A stretch of 64,000 nucleotides of DNA, taken from Catenisphaera adipataccumulans. GTDB lineage: Bacteria > Bacillota_I > Bacilli_A > Erysipelotrichales > Erysipelotrichaceae. Under the pieces are notes generated by a model that worked only from the letters and a program-made list of their open reading frames with translations, was not told where the DNA came from and ran no database searches. The position numbers were made by a program, and so were the translations under genes. The stretch is from contig NZ_JACHHK010000004.1 in NCBI RefSeq assembly GCF_014202755.1, forward strand, positions 1 to 64,000, in the 5' to 3' direction. Position 1 is the first letter of the stretch, and every line of letters begins with the position of its first letter. This document shows, in pieces, positions 1 to 9,015 of this stretch.

Positions 1-76
1 CCCGAACACAGAAGTTAAGCACTCCCGCGGCGAAAATAGTTGGGCCTGCCCCTGCGAACATAGCACGTTGCCGGGT
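1..76 (+). rRNA. rrf: 5S ribosomal RNA, 3' part (truncated by window edge)
   Basis: The first bases carry the conserved 5S segment CCGAACACAGAAGTTAAGC and the closing helix strand ending GTTGCCGGG, followed at once by a T-run. Only about the last two thirds of the molecule is in the window; the 5' part lies upstream. It implies that an rRNA operon ends here, on the plus strand. Confidence 0.9.
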
Positions 77-97
77 TTTTCTTTGCCTCTTTTGATA

Positions 98-137
98 AAA
101 AAAGCAGATATTCAGTGAATAGAATATCTGCTTTTTA
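98..137. terminator. Bidirectional intrinsic terminator between 5S rRNA and fumC
   Basis: GCAGATATTC (104-113) pairs perfectly with GAATATCTGC (122-131), with an A-run before and a T-run after, so it can stop transcription from the rRNA side and from the convergent fumarase gene. Confidence 0.85.
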
Positions 138-139
138 TA

Positions 140-1513
140 TTATTGATGGATCATTTTTTTCGGATCGACGTATGTATCAAATTCCTCTTCAGTCAAATAG
201 CCAAGCTCTAAGATTGCTTCTTTTAAAGTCAGATTATTTTTATAAGCATATTGACTGACTTCACCGGCCTTTTCATAACCAATGACTGGATTCAAACATG
301 TCACCAGCATCAATGAATTATGAAGATTCTTTTCGATAACTTCACGATTTGGTTTTAATCCTTCCAGACAGCGGATCGTAAAGGAATCAATGGTATCACT
401 TAAAAGACGAATGCTTTGATCCATATTATAGGCTATCACAGGCATGAATACATTTAATTCAAAATTTCCCTGGCTGGCCGCAAATCCAACGGCTGCATCG
501 TTGCCCATCACTTGAACTGCCACCATCGTCATTGCTTCACACTGCGTCGGGTTGACTTTGCCAGGCATGATGCTCGAACCCGGTTCATTGGCCGGAATGT
601 CGATTTCATGAATGCCGCAGCGCGGTCCGCTGGCCAGCCATCGAATATCGTTGGCGATCTTCATACAATTGGCGGCCAATCCTTTTAATGCTCCGGATGT
701 AAAGAGACAGGCGTCCTTGCTTGTCAGGGCATGGAATTTGTTTGGATCTGGTATAAATGGCAGATCTGTCATCTTTTTAATATAGTCGATGCAGACCTGA
801 TCAAATCCTTCCGGACAATTGATGCCAGTACCTACAGCCGTTGCGCCGCAGGCCAATTCATAAACAAAGTTCAATGCCGATTTCAGCTGGCTTTTACTAT
901 GCTCCAGCATCGATCGGTATCCGCTTAGTTCCTGTGAAAAATAGAGCGGTGTCGCATCCTGAAGGTGCGTACGGCCGATTTTGATGATCCCTTGATTTTC
1001 TTCTTCCAAACGGTGTAGAGTTTCGATCATCCGGTCCATCTTAGGAAACAGCCGGCGGTTGATTTCCGTAGCAATCATAATATGCAGCGCAGCCGGAAAG
1101 GTGTCGTTTGAGCTTTGCGAACAATTCACTGTGTCGTTAGGATGCAGAATTTCTTCTCCTGCGAATTCGTTCCCGATCCCGGCAATCACTTCATTCATGT
1201 TCATATTTGTCTGTGTGCCGGAACCCGTCTGCCATACATGCAGAGGGAACTGGTCCGCATATTGTCCATCGAGAATGGCATCACAAACATGGACGATCGC
1301 ATCGCGTTGTTTTGCATCGATTTTATGAAAATCAAAATTCGCCAGTGCGCAGGCTTTTTTTAAGACCGCAAAACTGCGGATGATCGATCGCGGCATTCGT
1401 TCATCCCCGATCTTGAAGTTGTTCAGACTGCGCTGCGTCTGGCTTTTCCAATATTTATCTGCCGGGACTTTCACATCGCCCAGCACATCGTGTTCGATTT
1501 TATATTTTTCCAT
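140..1513 (-). CDS. fumC: Class II fumarate hydratase
   Basis: Reversible hydration of fumarate to L-malate in the cytoplasm. The 457-residue protein has the fumarase/aspartase superfamily signature GSSIMPGKVNPTQ near residue 313, plus the GSGTQTNMNMNE and GRTHLQDATP blocks, and is of the usual length for iron-independent fumarase. I start it at the ATG at 1513 rather than the in-frame GTG at 1525, because GTGAGG at the latter position is the Shine-Dalgarno for the ATG. It is transcribed towards the rRNA operon and divergently from the pullulanase gene. A cre-like box lies in the shared upstream region. No other TCA-cycle gene is in the window, so the pathway role (fumarate reduction branch or amino acid degradation) is open. 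Confidence 0.95.
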   Translation of the reverse strand: MEKYKIEHDVLGDVKVPADKYWKSQTQRSLNNFKIGDERMPRSIIRSFAVLKKACALANFDFHKIDAKQRDAIVHVCDAILDGQYADQFPLHVWQTGSGTQTNMNMNEVIAGIGNEFAGEEILHPNDTVNCSQSSNDTFPAALHIMIATEINRRLFPKMDRMIETLHRLEEENQGIIKIGRTHLQDATPLYFSQELSGYRSMLEHSKSQLKSALNFVYELACGATAVGTGINCPEGFDQVCIDYIKKMTDLPFIPDPNKFHALTSKDACLFTSGALKGLAANCMKIANDIRWLASGPRCGIHEIDIPANEPGSSIMPGKVNPTQCEAMTMVAVQVMGNDAAVGFAASQGNFELNVFMPVIAYNMDQSIRLLSDTIDSFTIRCLEGLKPNREVIEKNLHNSLMLVTCLNPVIGYEKAGEVSQYAYKNNLTLKEAILELGYLTEEEFDTYVDPKKMIHQ

Positions 1514-1559
1514 CGTCTGCCTCACTTTTTAAATAACAATACCATAATTCCATACACTT

Positions 1560-1573
1560 TGAAAACGTTTAGT
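1560..1573. promoter_or_regulatory. cre-like catabolite-repression box between fumC and pulA
   Basis: TGAAAACGTTTAGT matches 12 of 14 positions of the CcpA operator consensus TGWAANCGNTNWCA. It sits upstream of the pullulanase -10 and close to the likely fumC promoter. A CcpA-like regulator is encoded at 42441-43451. The site is inferred, not tested. Confidence 0.45.
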
Positions 1574-1601
1574 CATTTTAATAGTCTTGTCTGAAATTTC
1601 A

Positions 1602-1610
1602 TGTTATGAT
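1602..1610 (+). promoter_or_regulatory. Extended -10 promoter of pulA
   Basis: TGTTATGAT is a TGn-extended -10 element about 30 bases before the pullulanase start; no good -35 is visible. The same TGnTATGAT form recurs before deoC, pnp and pepV in this window. Confidence 0.6.
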
Positions 1611-1639
1611 AGTCAAAGAAAAGGAAAGAGGCCGTTAAT

Positions 1640-3745
1640 ATGCGAATGAAAGAAGCATATGAGGCGTATCTGGACGACTATAATTGTTTAAATGTCTATA
1701 TATCGAAGAATTTTTTCGAAGGAAAAAGCCGAATATTTCATTTAAAAGATACGCACGATAGGATCATACCGCTGACGATCCAGTCAAGATCCGATTTATA
1801 TAATGGGTACACCCATTATCAATTATCATTAAATGGAGCCTTGCAGATGGGAGAAGAATACACACTGTATGACGAACACTGTCAGACAACCGTGGTTCGC
1901 TATTCTCATATTGTCAAAACCGAGCGCTTTAATGAACAATATAATTATGAAGGCGACGATCTCGGCCTGACATATTCTAAAGAACAATCTATATTTAAAC
2001 TCTGGTCACCCATTGCTTTACAAATTGTATTATGTCTGAAAAACGGCGGCGAAGCCGAAACGTACCCGATGCATCGTGAAGAAAAGGGTGTTTTTTCTGT
2101 CACTGTCCACAAAGATTTATTAAAAGCACGCTATACATTTATGGTCCGGGTCAACGGTAAATGGAACGAGATCGTCGATCCATATACTTCATTTTCGGGA
2201 CCAAATGCGGAATACAGCGTAGTTTACGATAAATCACTGCTGCATCTGCCGCCGCGTGTGCCGATGGCACCATTGGCGGATAATGTAGATGCGATCATCT
2301 ATGAAGCCAGTGTCCGTGATATGACCTCTGCCAATGATATTGGTGTTGAAAATCCGAAAAAATTCAAAGGATTTACGGAAGAAAACGAAAACACCCGGGC
2401 AAAAAACACGGGATTCAGCTATCTGCGTTCGTTGGGAGTCACCCATGTACAGCTGCTGCCGGTTTGTGATTTCGGCAGTGTTGATGAGGTATATCCAAAT
2501 ATCTTCTACAACTGGGGCTATGATCCGGTCCAGTTCCGCTGTCTGGAAGGCAGTTATTCGACAGATCCACGCAATGCGGTCGCCCGGATCGAGGAATTTG
2601 CACAGTTGGTGCATAACTGCCACAAAGCAGGACTGCGTGTCAATTTGGATATTGTCTTTAACCATGTCTATAAGAAAGAAGAATTTTCGCTGGAGAAGCT
2701 GGTCCCGAATTACTATTTTCTGATGAATCGGGAAGGTGAATTTTCCAACGGCAGTTTCTGCGGCAACGATATCGATTCGCAGCCGCCGATGGCCCGTAAA
2801 TATCTAGTAGAAACGTGCAGACGACTGATCGAATGGTTCGATATCGATGGTTTCCGCTTTGATTTGATGGGCATCCTGGACATTCATCTGATGAATGAAA
2901 TTACGCAGGTGTGCCGAAAGATGAAACCAGGATTTATGATTTACGGCGAAGGCTGGAACATGCCGAGCTTCGTGCCTGAAAATCTGCGGGCTTCGCAGAT
3001 CAATCAGGCGGAGATGCCGTTTGTCGGACATTTTTCGGACAGCTTCCGGGAAACGGTCCGCGGTTCCAACGCCGATTTGAATCAGCAGGGCTACTCGAAC
3101 GGAAACTTTGATTTGATTTATTCGATGATGGATCGAATGAGTGCCTCCGGCAATGCGTTCAATGCACCGGGCAAGGTGATCAATTATGTAGAGTGTCACG
3201 ACAACCATACCCTCTGGGATAAAAACCGGGTCGCCTGCCATGGGGAAGGCCGCGATGTCCGTGAAAAACGTCAGGTACTGGCCAATGCGATGGTGCTGCT
3301 TTCTCAAGGCGTACCGTTCCTGCATGCCGGTCAGGAGTTCGGCCGCACGAAGCAGAACTTAGGCAATACCTACAACCGTTCTGACAACTACAACAGTATC
3401 AATTATATCCGAAGGGATCATCACATCAGCATCGTCACGGATACGATCAAGCTGATTTCGATCCGCCGGAAATACAGTTGTTTTCGACTGCGCACGGTCG
3501 AAGAAACACGGGATCAAACCAGTTTCCAGACCATCGAAAACCGGGTGCTGGTCTACATCTGCGAAAGCAAAGAAGATAAATGCATCAGCTTTTTCAACCC
3601 GTCCAACGGATACTATACATACAACTTGGATCATGATGTACAAGTCATCTTTGACAATGGTTCATCCAATACGCATCTGACCCGCAATATTCAGATCGCA
3701 CCGTATAGTGTCATCGTCTGTGATATGATGAAACAATCTGCTTGA
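1640..3745 (+). CDS. pulA: Type I pullulanase (alpha-1,6 debranching enzyme)
   Basis: Hydrolyses alpha-1,6 branches of pullulan, glycogen or starch dextrins. The type I hallmark YNWGYDP is at about residue 290, followed by the four GH13 regions: DIVFNH (337), GFRFDLMG with the nucleophile Asp (404), YGEGW with the acid Glu (435) and YVECHDNH (516). At 701 residues with no signal peptide it is like Bacillus AmyX, so it should act in the cytoplasm on imported maltodextrins or stored glycogen. Start ATG 1640 follows GGAAAGAGG. The stop codon overlaps the -35 box of the next gene's promoter and no terminator separates them. Confidence 0.93.
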   Translation: MRMKEAYEAYLDDYNCLNVYISKNFFEGKSRIFHLKDTHDRIIPLTIQSRSDLYNGYTHYQLSLNGALQMGEEYTLYDEHCQTTVVRYSHIVKTERFNEQYNYEGDDLGLTYSKEQSIFKLWSPIALQIVLCLKNGGEAETYPMHREEKGVFSVTVHKDLLKARYTFMVRVNGKWNEIVDPYTSFSGPNAEYSVVYDKSLLHLPPRVPMAPLADNVDAIIYEASVRDMTSANDIGVENPKKFKGFTEENENTRAKNTGFSYLRSLGVTHVQLLPVCDFGSVDEVYPNIFYNWGYDPVQFRCLEGSYSTDPRNAVARIEEFAQLVHNCHKAGLRVNLDIVFNHVYKKEEFSLEKLVPNYYFLMNREGEFSNGSFCGNDIDSQPPMARKYLVETCRRLIEWFDIDGFRFDLMGILDIHLMNEITQVCRKMKPGFMIYGEGWNMPSFVPENLRASQINQAEMPFVGHFSDSFRETVRGSNADLNQQGYSNGNFDLIYSMMDRMSASGNAFNAPGKVINYVECHDNHTLWDKNRVACHGEGRDVREKRQVLANAMVLLSQGVPFLHAGQEFGRTKQNLGNTYNRSDNYNSINYIRRDHHISIVTDTIKLISIRRKYSCFRLRTVEETRDQTSFQTIENRVLVYICESKEDKCISFFNPSNGYYTYNLDHDVQVIFDNGSSNTHLTRNIQIAPYSVIVCDMMKQSA

Positions 3746-3769
3746 CATCGATGGACAGGGTGATATAAT
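3742..3769 (+). promoter_or_regulatory. Sigma-A promoter of guaB
   Basis: TTGACA (3742-3747), a 16-base spacer and TATAAT (3764-3769): a consensus housekeeping promoter. The -35 overlaps the pulA stop codon. Confidence 0.85.
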
Positions 3770-3795
3770 CAACGCAAAAAATAAAGGAGAAAACA

Positions 3796-5310
3796 ATGGC
3801 AAAATTTTTTGAAGAACCTTCAAGAACGTTTAACGAGTACTTATTAGTACCGGGATACACCGGAGAAGACTGCACACCGGATCGGGTCAGTTTGAAAACA
3901 CCTTTGGTGAAGTTCCGAAAAGGGGAAGAAGAACCTGCATTGTCTTTAAATATTCCGATGGTATCGGCCATCATGCAGGCGGTCAGCGGCGAGAAGATGG
4001 CTTGTGCGCTGGCCCAGGAAGGCGGCGTTTCGTTCATTTACGGAAGCCAGTCGATCGAATCCCAGGCACAGATGATCCGCAATGTCAAAGCGACGAAAGC
4101 CGGTTTTGTCGGCAGTGATTCCAATGTCAGTCCGGAATCCACTTTGGCAGATGTTCTGGCATTGAAAGCACAGACGGGTCATTCAACGATGGCTGTGACC
4201 GAAAACGGCAAAGCCGACGGTAAATTGGTCGGCATCGTCACCAGCCGTGATTACCGTGTCAGCCGTATGGATCCGGCGACCAAGGTCAAAGAATTCATGA
4301 CACCGTTTGAGCATCTGATCGTCGGCGGTGAAAACATCACTTTATCCGAAGCCAACGACATCATTTGGGACAATAAATTGAATCAGCTGCCAATCGTGGA
4401 TAAGGATCAAAAGCTGAAAGCATTCGTGTTCCGTAAGGATTATGAATCGCATAAGGGACATCCGCATGAATTGCTCGACAGTCAGAAGCGTTACATTGTC
4501 GGGGCCGGTATCAATACCCGCGATTATGCGGAGCGTGTTCCGGCTTTGATCGAAGCCGGTGCGGATATATTGTGTATTGATTCCAGTGAAGGTTTCTCGG
4601 CATGGCAGAAAAACACTATTCAGTGGATCCGTGATCATTATGGCGACAGCGTCAAGGTTGGTGCCGGAAACGTTGTTGATGCGGAAGGATTCCGTTTTCT
4701 GGCCGAAGCCGGTGCGGATTTCGTAAAGATCGGTATCGGCGGCGGCTCGATCTGCATCACCCGTGAACAAAAAGGTATCGGCCGCGGTCAGGCGACCGCA
4801 ACGTTGGATGTTGCCCGCGCACGGGATCAGTACTTCAAAGAAACCGGTATCTATGTGCCGATCTGCAGTGACGGCGGTATTGTCCACGATTATCACATTA
4901 CATTGGCCCTGGCCTTCGGTGCTGACTTTGTCATGTTAGGACGGTATTTTGCCCGTTTTGATGAAGCCCCGAACAAACTGGTCACGGTCAACGGCAATTA
5001 TATGAAAGAATATTGGGGCGAAGGCAGTGCCCGTGCCCGCAACTGGCAGCGTTATGATGTCGGCGGCGAACAGAAAATGTCTTTTGTAGAAGGTGTGGAT
5101 TCGTATATTCCATATGCGGGAAGTCTGCATGAGAACGTCGGACTGACGCTTTCGAAGATATCGCATACGATGTGCAACTGCGGCTGTCTGACCATTCCGG
5201 AACTGCAGAAGAACGCCAAAGTGACGCTGGTTTCCCAGACCAGCATCGTTGAGGGCGGTGCCCACGATGTGGTGGTTCGTGACGAAAAGTTTGACGCGCG
5301 CAAAAAATAA
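3796..5310 (+). CDS. guaB: IMP dehydrogenase, Tritrichomonas-like lineage
   Basis: Oxidises IMP to XMP with NAD+, the committed step to GMP. The (beta/alpha)8 barrel is interrupted by a CBS pair at roughly residues 115-225. The catalytic loop reads [19 protein letters not shown] with nucleophile Cys320, and the mobile flap has the Arg-Tyr dyad at 419-420 (ARNWQRYD). These segments and the C-terminal CNCG...LTIPELQ differ from ordinary bacterial enzymes (GPGSICTTR) and match, from memory, the Tritrichomonas foetus enzyme, whose numbering (Cys319, Arg418, Tyr419) is shifted by one. 504 residues is the usual length. Strong Shine-Dalgarno AAAGGAG; closed by a perfect-palindrome terminator. Confidence 0.95.
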   Translation: MAKFFEEPSRTFNEYLLVPGYTGEDCTPDRVSLKTPLVKFRKGEEEPALSLNIPMVSAIMQAVSGEKMACALAQEGGVSFIYGSQSIESQAQMIRNVKATKAGFVGSDSNVSPESTLADVLALKAQTGHSTMAVTENGKADGKLVGIVTSRDYRVSRMDPATKVKEFMTPFEHLIVGGENITLSEANDIIWDNKLNQLPIVDKDQKLKAFVFRKDYESHKGHPHELLDSQKRYIVGAGINTRDYAERVPALIEAGADILCIDSSEGFSAWQKNTIQWIRDHYGDSVKVGAGNVVDAEGFRFLAEAGADFVKIGIGGGSICITREQKGIGRGQATATLDVARARDQYFKETGIYVPICSDGGIVHDYHITLALAFGADFVMLGRYFARFDEAPNKLVTVNGNYMKEYWGEGSARARNWQRYDVGGEQKMSFVEGVDSYIPYAGSLHENVGLTLSKISHTMCNCGCLTIPELQKNAKVTLVSQTSIVEGGAHDVVVRDEKFDARKK

Positions 5311-5316
5311 ACAACC

Positions 5317-5343
5317 AGCTCGATGAATTCATCGAGCTTTTTT
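5317..5343 (+). terminator. Intrinsic terminator after guaB
   Basis: A 22-base perfect palindrome (5317-5338, AGCTCGATGAA and its complement) followed by a T-run. Confidence 0.9.
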
Positions 5344-5351
5344 CATGATTG

Positions 5352-5360
5352 TGCTAAAAT
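5352..5360 (+). promoter_or_regulatory. Extended -10 giving a leaderless transcript of the MarR-NrdG gene
   Basis: TGCTAAAAT ends six bases before the ATG (TGGATT between), which places the transcription start on or next to the A of the ATG. There is no room for, and no sign of, a Shine-Dalgarno. The guaB terminator ends just upstream, so read-through is unlikely. Confidence 0.6.
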
Positions 5361-5366
5361 TGGATT

Positions 5367-6500
5367 ATGAGCAACCAAAGTGATTTATTATTGGATGTCA
5401 GTATCCTTTACCGCAGTACACAGAAGTACTATGACCGGATGCTGCAGAAACTGCACATGACGTATGCCCAGCTGCCGATCCTGATCATGATATATGAACA
5501 GGAAGGGATCACCATGCAGCAGATCGCCAATCAAGGGGTGTACGACAAGGGCACGATTTCAAAAAATGTAAAGAATCTGCAGACTATGGGATTTATTCGG
5601 ACGCAGGAATCCAAGAAAGATAAACGAAATAAAGAACTGTATACGACGGATCAGGCAAAGCAGATCATGTTTCACGTTTATGGGATCCGGCGGGATTGGT
5701 GGCATCATTTGACCAAAGATATACAGACCGATGAATTGGATCATTTTATCTCGCTGTATCAGACGATGGCGGAAAATGCCCGCAGATATGCGAATACAGA
5801 AACTCATCCGATTCATTTTTATCAGTGGCAGAAAGTCAGTCTGGATGCTTATCCGGATCAAGTAGCGACGGTTCTTTCGACCGGCGGCTGCAATTTTCGC
5901 TGTCCGGCTTGTGTGAAATCTGATCTGGTTTTTCTTCAGGAGTCGACACAGGAAATTCTGATGGATGACGTGATCGATTATTTAAACAAGCGCAGAGGCA
6001 TCATACAGGCTGTCAGTATTGAGGGCGGCGAGCCGCTGATGCAGGATGGCATCGCCTACTTTCTGCGGCAAATCAAAACCATGGGCTATAAAGTGAAAAT
6101 TTCTACGAATGGCTCTTTTCCGGATCGTCTGAAAGAGTTAGTCAATGAACAGCTGGTCGATTATGTATCGATGCGGATCAAGAATGGCCCGCGTCATTAT
6201 GGCAAAGCGATCGGCATGGATACACATGATGTCAGCGATATTCAAGAATCAGCAGAATTTTTGATACACGGCTCGGTCGATTATGAATTCTGGTGGCAGC
6301 CGATCAAAGAATTTCATAATGAAAAAGAAATTCAGGAAATTGCCCAGTGGCTGCAGGGAGCTAAGCGTTTGGTCGTTGCACCGCTGCCTGCCGGGGCACG
6401 CATGATTCAGCCGGATCTGCATGGTCTGCCGGCAGAACAAATCAAACAAGCAATCGAAATATTAAGGGGAACAATTCAAGACGTTCAAATGGGGGATTGA
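5367..6500 (+). CDS. MarR-type regulator fused to NrdG-like radical SAM activase
   Basis: Residues 1-140 look like a MarR-family winged-helix regulator (YDRMLQKLHMTYAQLPILIM, then the GTISKNVKNLQTMGFI recognition region). From about residue 165 a radical SAM domain begins with the cluster motif C175-x3-C179-x2-C182 and the SAM-binding GGEP. The C-terminal part resembles clostridial NrdG2-type activating enzymes. It lies two bases upstream of nrdD, so it should install the glycyl radical in the reductase. The regulatory half may read redox or nucleotide state and control this operon, but that is inference. No Shine-Dalgarno; predicted leaderless. Confidence 0.85.
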   Translation: MSNQSDLLLDVSILYRSTQKYYDRMLQKLHMTYAQLPILIMIYEQEGITMQQIANQGVYDKGTISKNVKNLQTMGFIRTQESKKDKRNKELYTTDQAKQIMFHVYGIRRDWWHHLTKDIQTDELDHFISLYQTMAENARRYANTETHPIHFYQWQKVSLDAYPDQVATVLSTGGCNFRCPACVKSDLVFLQESTQEILMDDVIDYLNKRRGIIQAVSIEGGEPLMQDGIAYFLRQIKTMGYKVKISTNGSFPDRLKELVNEQLVDYVSMRIKNGPRHYGKAIGMDTHDVSDIQESAEFLIHGSVDYEFWWQPIKEFHNEKEIQEIAQWLQGAKRLVVAPLPAGARMIQPDLHGLPAEQIKQAIEILRGTIQDVQMGD

Positions 6501-6502
6501 AA

Positions 6503-8533
6503 ATGAAAGTCAAAAAGCGTGACGGAAAGCTGGTCGACTTTGATCTGCAGAAAATTAAAGTGGCCATTGCCAAAGCCTTTGCATCGTTAAACAAAACATA
6601 TGATGATTCGATTCTGGACCTGCTCAGTCTGCGGGTCACAGCAGAATTTCAGGATCGTATCAAGGATGATCAGATTCAAGTCGAAGAAATTCAGGATGCG
6701 GTCGAAAAAGTCCTTTCGGTCTCGGGCTATGCCGATGTGGCCAAGGCGTATATTTTATATCGGCGGCAGCGCGAAAATGTCCGCAAGCTGAATACCAGCG
6801 AGCTGAATTATAAAAATATCGTCGATACTTATTTAAATGAACCGGATTCCGATCAAACGGATGATACATCTTCTTTATATTCGGTCGGCGGACTGATTTT
6901 ATCAAATTCTGCCGCAATTACCCGCAACTACTGGCTGTCTGCCGTGTTTGACCAACAAATTGTCCGGGCGCAGCAGAACGGCGATATCTATATTCACGAT
7001 TTAGATATGTTGACGGGAGACAGTGCCGGATGGTCACTAAAAACATTGATCGAGCATGGTCTGGGCGGTGTCGAAAAGAAAATTTCCTGTCGGCCGCCGA
7101 AGCATTTGTTTTCCATCTGCAATCAACTAGTAAACTTCTTAGGAATCATGCAGAATGAATGGGCCGGCGCCCAAAGCATCTCTGGCTTTGATACCTATCT
7201 GGCACCGTTCGTGAAAGCGGATCAGCTGGATCAGGCTGCCGTGGATCAATGCATCGAAACATTTATTTACGGTGTAAATATGCCAAGCCGCTGGGGCACG
7301 CAGTCACCGTTTTCCTGTATCGGGTTTGACTGGGATGTACCGGAGGTATTAAAAGAGGAACCGGTATGGATCGGCGGAAAAAAAGGTGATTTCTGTTATG
7401 GGGACTGTACCCAGGAAATGCGCATGATCCAGAATGCCTTCTTTCGCATCATGGCTTCTGCCGATCAGTCGGGACACGGGTTTCCGTTTCCGATCCCGAC
7501 CGTCACGATCGGACCAGACTTTGACTGGGACGACCCGAGCGGCCGCTGGCTGTTTCAGGCAGCCGGAACTTATGGTACGCCATATTTTATGAACGGCCGT
7601 CTGCAGGATGCAGGCAAGCGTTCATTTGCGGCATGGAGCGAGGATCAGCTCATGAAAAAAACCGGCGGATACTATGGATATCAGGCTGGTTCCGGAAGCA
7701 TCGGCATGGTAACGATCAATTTACCGAGGATCGCATATCGATCGGAAGATGAAAATGATTTTTTCCGGCAGCTGGAAGAATGGCTGCAGGTATCGATTCG
7801 TTGTCTGGATTTTAAACGTCAGGTATTGGAAAAATTGATGCAAGGCGGGTTGTATCCGTATACAGCACGATATATTGAGAATTTTGACCATCATTTTGGT
7901 ACGATCGGGATCGTCGGCATGAATGAAGCTTGTCAGTTTGCCGGCTGGGTCAATGAAAGTCTGCTGGAGCCGAAAGGCCAGGCATTCGGTCTGAAGGTGC
8001 TCCGGTTCATGAATACGCATTTGATCCAGGCTCAGCAGAAAAATCATCACTTTTATAATTTGGAAGCAACACCGGGCGAACATGTTTCCTATTGGTTCGT
8101 GGAAAAAGATCAGGAATATTATCCGGAGATGAATGACGAGGGCCGGAAATGTTATACCAACTCGACGGATCTGCCGGTCAACGCCACGGAGGACGTATTT
8201 GAAGCGCTGGATATTGAACAGAAGTTCCAGCCATTATACTCCGGCGGCTCGGCATTCCATATTTATCTCAATAAAGCTATCAAAGATTGGAAACATTGCC
8301 GAAATCTGGTCCGTCAGGTCATCGATCATTTTGAAATTGTCAATTTTACCGTCTCCCCGTCTTATTCTGTTTGTCCGGAACATGGATACTTGCCGGGCGT
8401 GCAGGCGGTTTGTCCGGAATGCGGCGCAAAGACGGAAATCTGGGCTCGGGTTGCGGGTTATTATCAGCCGGTCGAAGACTGGAATGAAGGAAAGAAACAA
8501 GAATTTATTCAGCGTAAGAACTTTGTGGTATAG
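6503..8533 (+). CDS. nrdD: Anaerobic ribonucleoside-triphosphate reductase (class III)
   Basis: Makes deoxynucleotides from NTPs without oxygen using a glycyl radical. An ATP-cone lies at residues 1-90 (KVKKRDGKLVDFDLQKI). The C-terminus has the zinc cysteines (CPEHGYLPG, CPECGAKTE) and the radical site RVAGYY with Gly652, followed by NEGKKQEF. At 676 residues it is a normal single-subunit NrdD. I start at the ATG at 6503, seven bases after GGGGGA; a TTG at 6497 is also in frame but overlaps the previous stop. Expression is coupled to the activase gene just upstream, which fixes its partner. Confidence 0.96.
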   Translation: MKVKKRDGKLVDFDLQKIKVAIAKAFASLNKTYDDSILDLLSLRVTAEFQDRIKDDQIQVEEIQDAVEKVLSVSGYADVAKAYILYRRQRENVRKLNTSELNYKNIVDTYLNEPDSDQTDDTSSLYSVGGLILSNSAAITRNYWLSAVFDQQIVRAQQNGDIYIHDLDMLTGDSAGWSLKTLIEHGLGGVEKKISCRPPKHLFSICNQLVNFLGIMQNEWAGAQSISGFDTYLAPFVKADQLDQAAVDQCIETFIYGVNMPSRWGTQSPFSCIGFDWDVPEVLKEEPVWIGGKKGDFCYGDCTQEMRMIQNAFFRIMASADQSGHGFPFPIPTVTIGPDFDWDDPSGRWLFQAAGTYGTPYFMNGRLQDAGKRSFAAWSEDQLMKKTGGYYGYQAGSGSIGMVTINLPRIAYRSEDENDFFRQLEEWLQVSIRCLDFKRQVLEKLMQGGLYPYTARYIENFDHHFGTIGIVGMNEACQFAGWVNESLLEPKGQAFGLKVLRFMNTHLIQAQQKNHHFYNLEATPGEHVSYWFVEKDQEYYPEMNDEGRKCYTNSTDLPVNATEDVFEALDIEQKFQPLYSGGSAFHIYLNKAIKDWKHCRNLVRQVIDHFEIVNFTVSPSYSVCPEHGYLPGVQAVCPECGAKTEIWARVAGYYQPVEDWNEGKKQEFIQRKNFVV

Positions 8534-8541
8534 GAGAGTGT

Positions 8542-8964
8542 ATGGAATATAAAAAATTTGATTCTGTTTACGTGGTCCGGATCGACCGCGGTGAAGAAGT
8601 AATGGAACAGTTAAAAAAATTTGCGGAGGCCGAAGCCATTCAGACGGCAAAGATCGAAGGGCTGGGTGCAGCCGATCATGTCGAAATGGGATTGTATGAT
8701 GTCGGCAAACAAGCGTATGAATCGCATACGTTTGATCAGCCGATGGAAATTTCACAAATCAACGGCAGCATCACCCGTGCCGGCGGCGAACCGTATTTTC
8801 ATCTGCATATCAATGTTTGTGATGAGAAACAAATCAGTTACGGCGGCCATTTGAATGCCTGCCGGATCTCGGGGACCTGTGAACTGTTTGTGACGGTGAT
8901 CGACGGTTGTGTCGGCCGTCAAAAAGACCCAAAGGGAACCGGACTGAACGTGTTTCAATTTTAA
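8542..8964 (+). CDS. PPC/DUF296 domain protein
   Basis: A single PPC (DUF296) domain of 140 residues. Visible landmarks are the KIEGLGAADHVEMGLYD strand, YFHLHINVCD and the conserved GGHL near residue 103, a candidate metal site. Family members form trimers and some bind DNA in plants; bacterial roles are poorly known. It follows nrdD by 8 bases with its own AGGAG, so it is probably the last gene of the nrd operon. Its terminator hairpin has been split by the IS element downstream. Confidence 0.85.
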   Translation: MEYKKFDSVYVVRIDRGEEVMEQLKKFAEAEAIQTAKIEGLGAADHVEMGLYDVGKQAYESHTFDQPMEISQINGSITRAGGEPYFHLHINVCDEKQISYGGHLNACRISGTCELFVTVIDGCVGRQKDPKGTGLNVFQF

Positions 8965-8967
8965 AAA

Positions 8968-8983
8968 AGACCGGCTGCTAATA
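8968..8983 (+). terminator. Left half of a terminator hairpin split by an IS element
   Basis: ACCGGCTGC (8970-8978 region) is the left stem; its partner GCAGCCGGT and the T-run lie at 10261-10273 beyond the IS. Removing the IS and one AATA duplication restores ACCGGCTGC-TAATAT-GCAGCCGGT, a compact nine-pair hairpin with flanking A- and T-runs. Confidence 0.75.
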
Positions 8984-9015
8984 TGGGGCGAACCCCAAAA
9001 GTTGGACAAAATAAG

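Noticed and set aside
5367-6500. Idea that the MarR-radical SAM gene is an assembly fusion of two genes
   Set aside because: The frame is continuous with no weak codons at the junction and the linker has normal composition.
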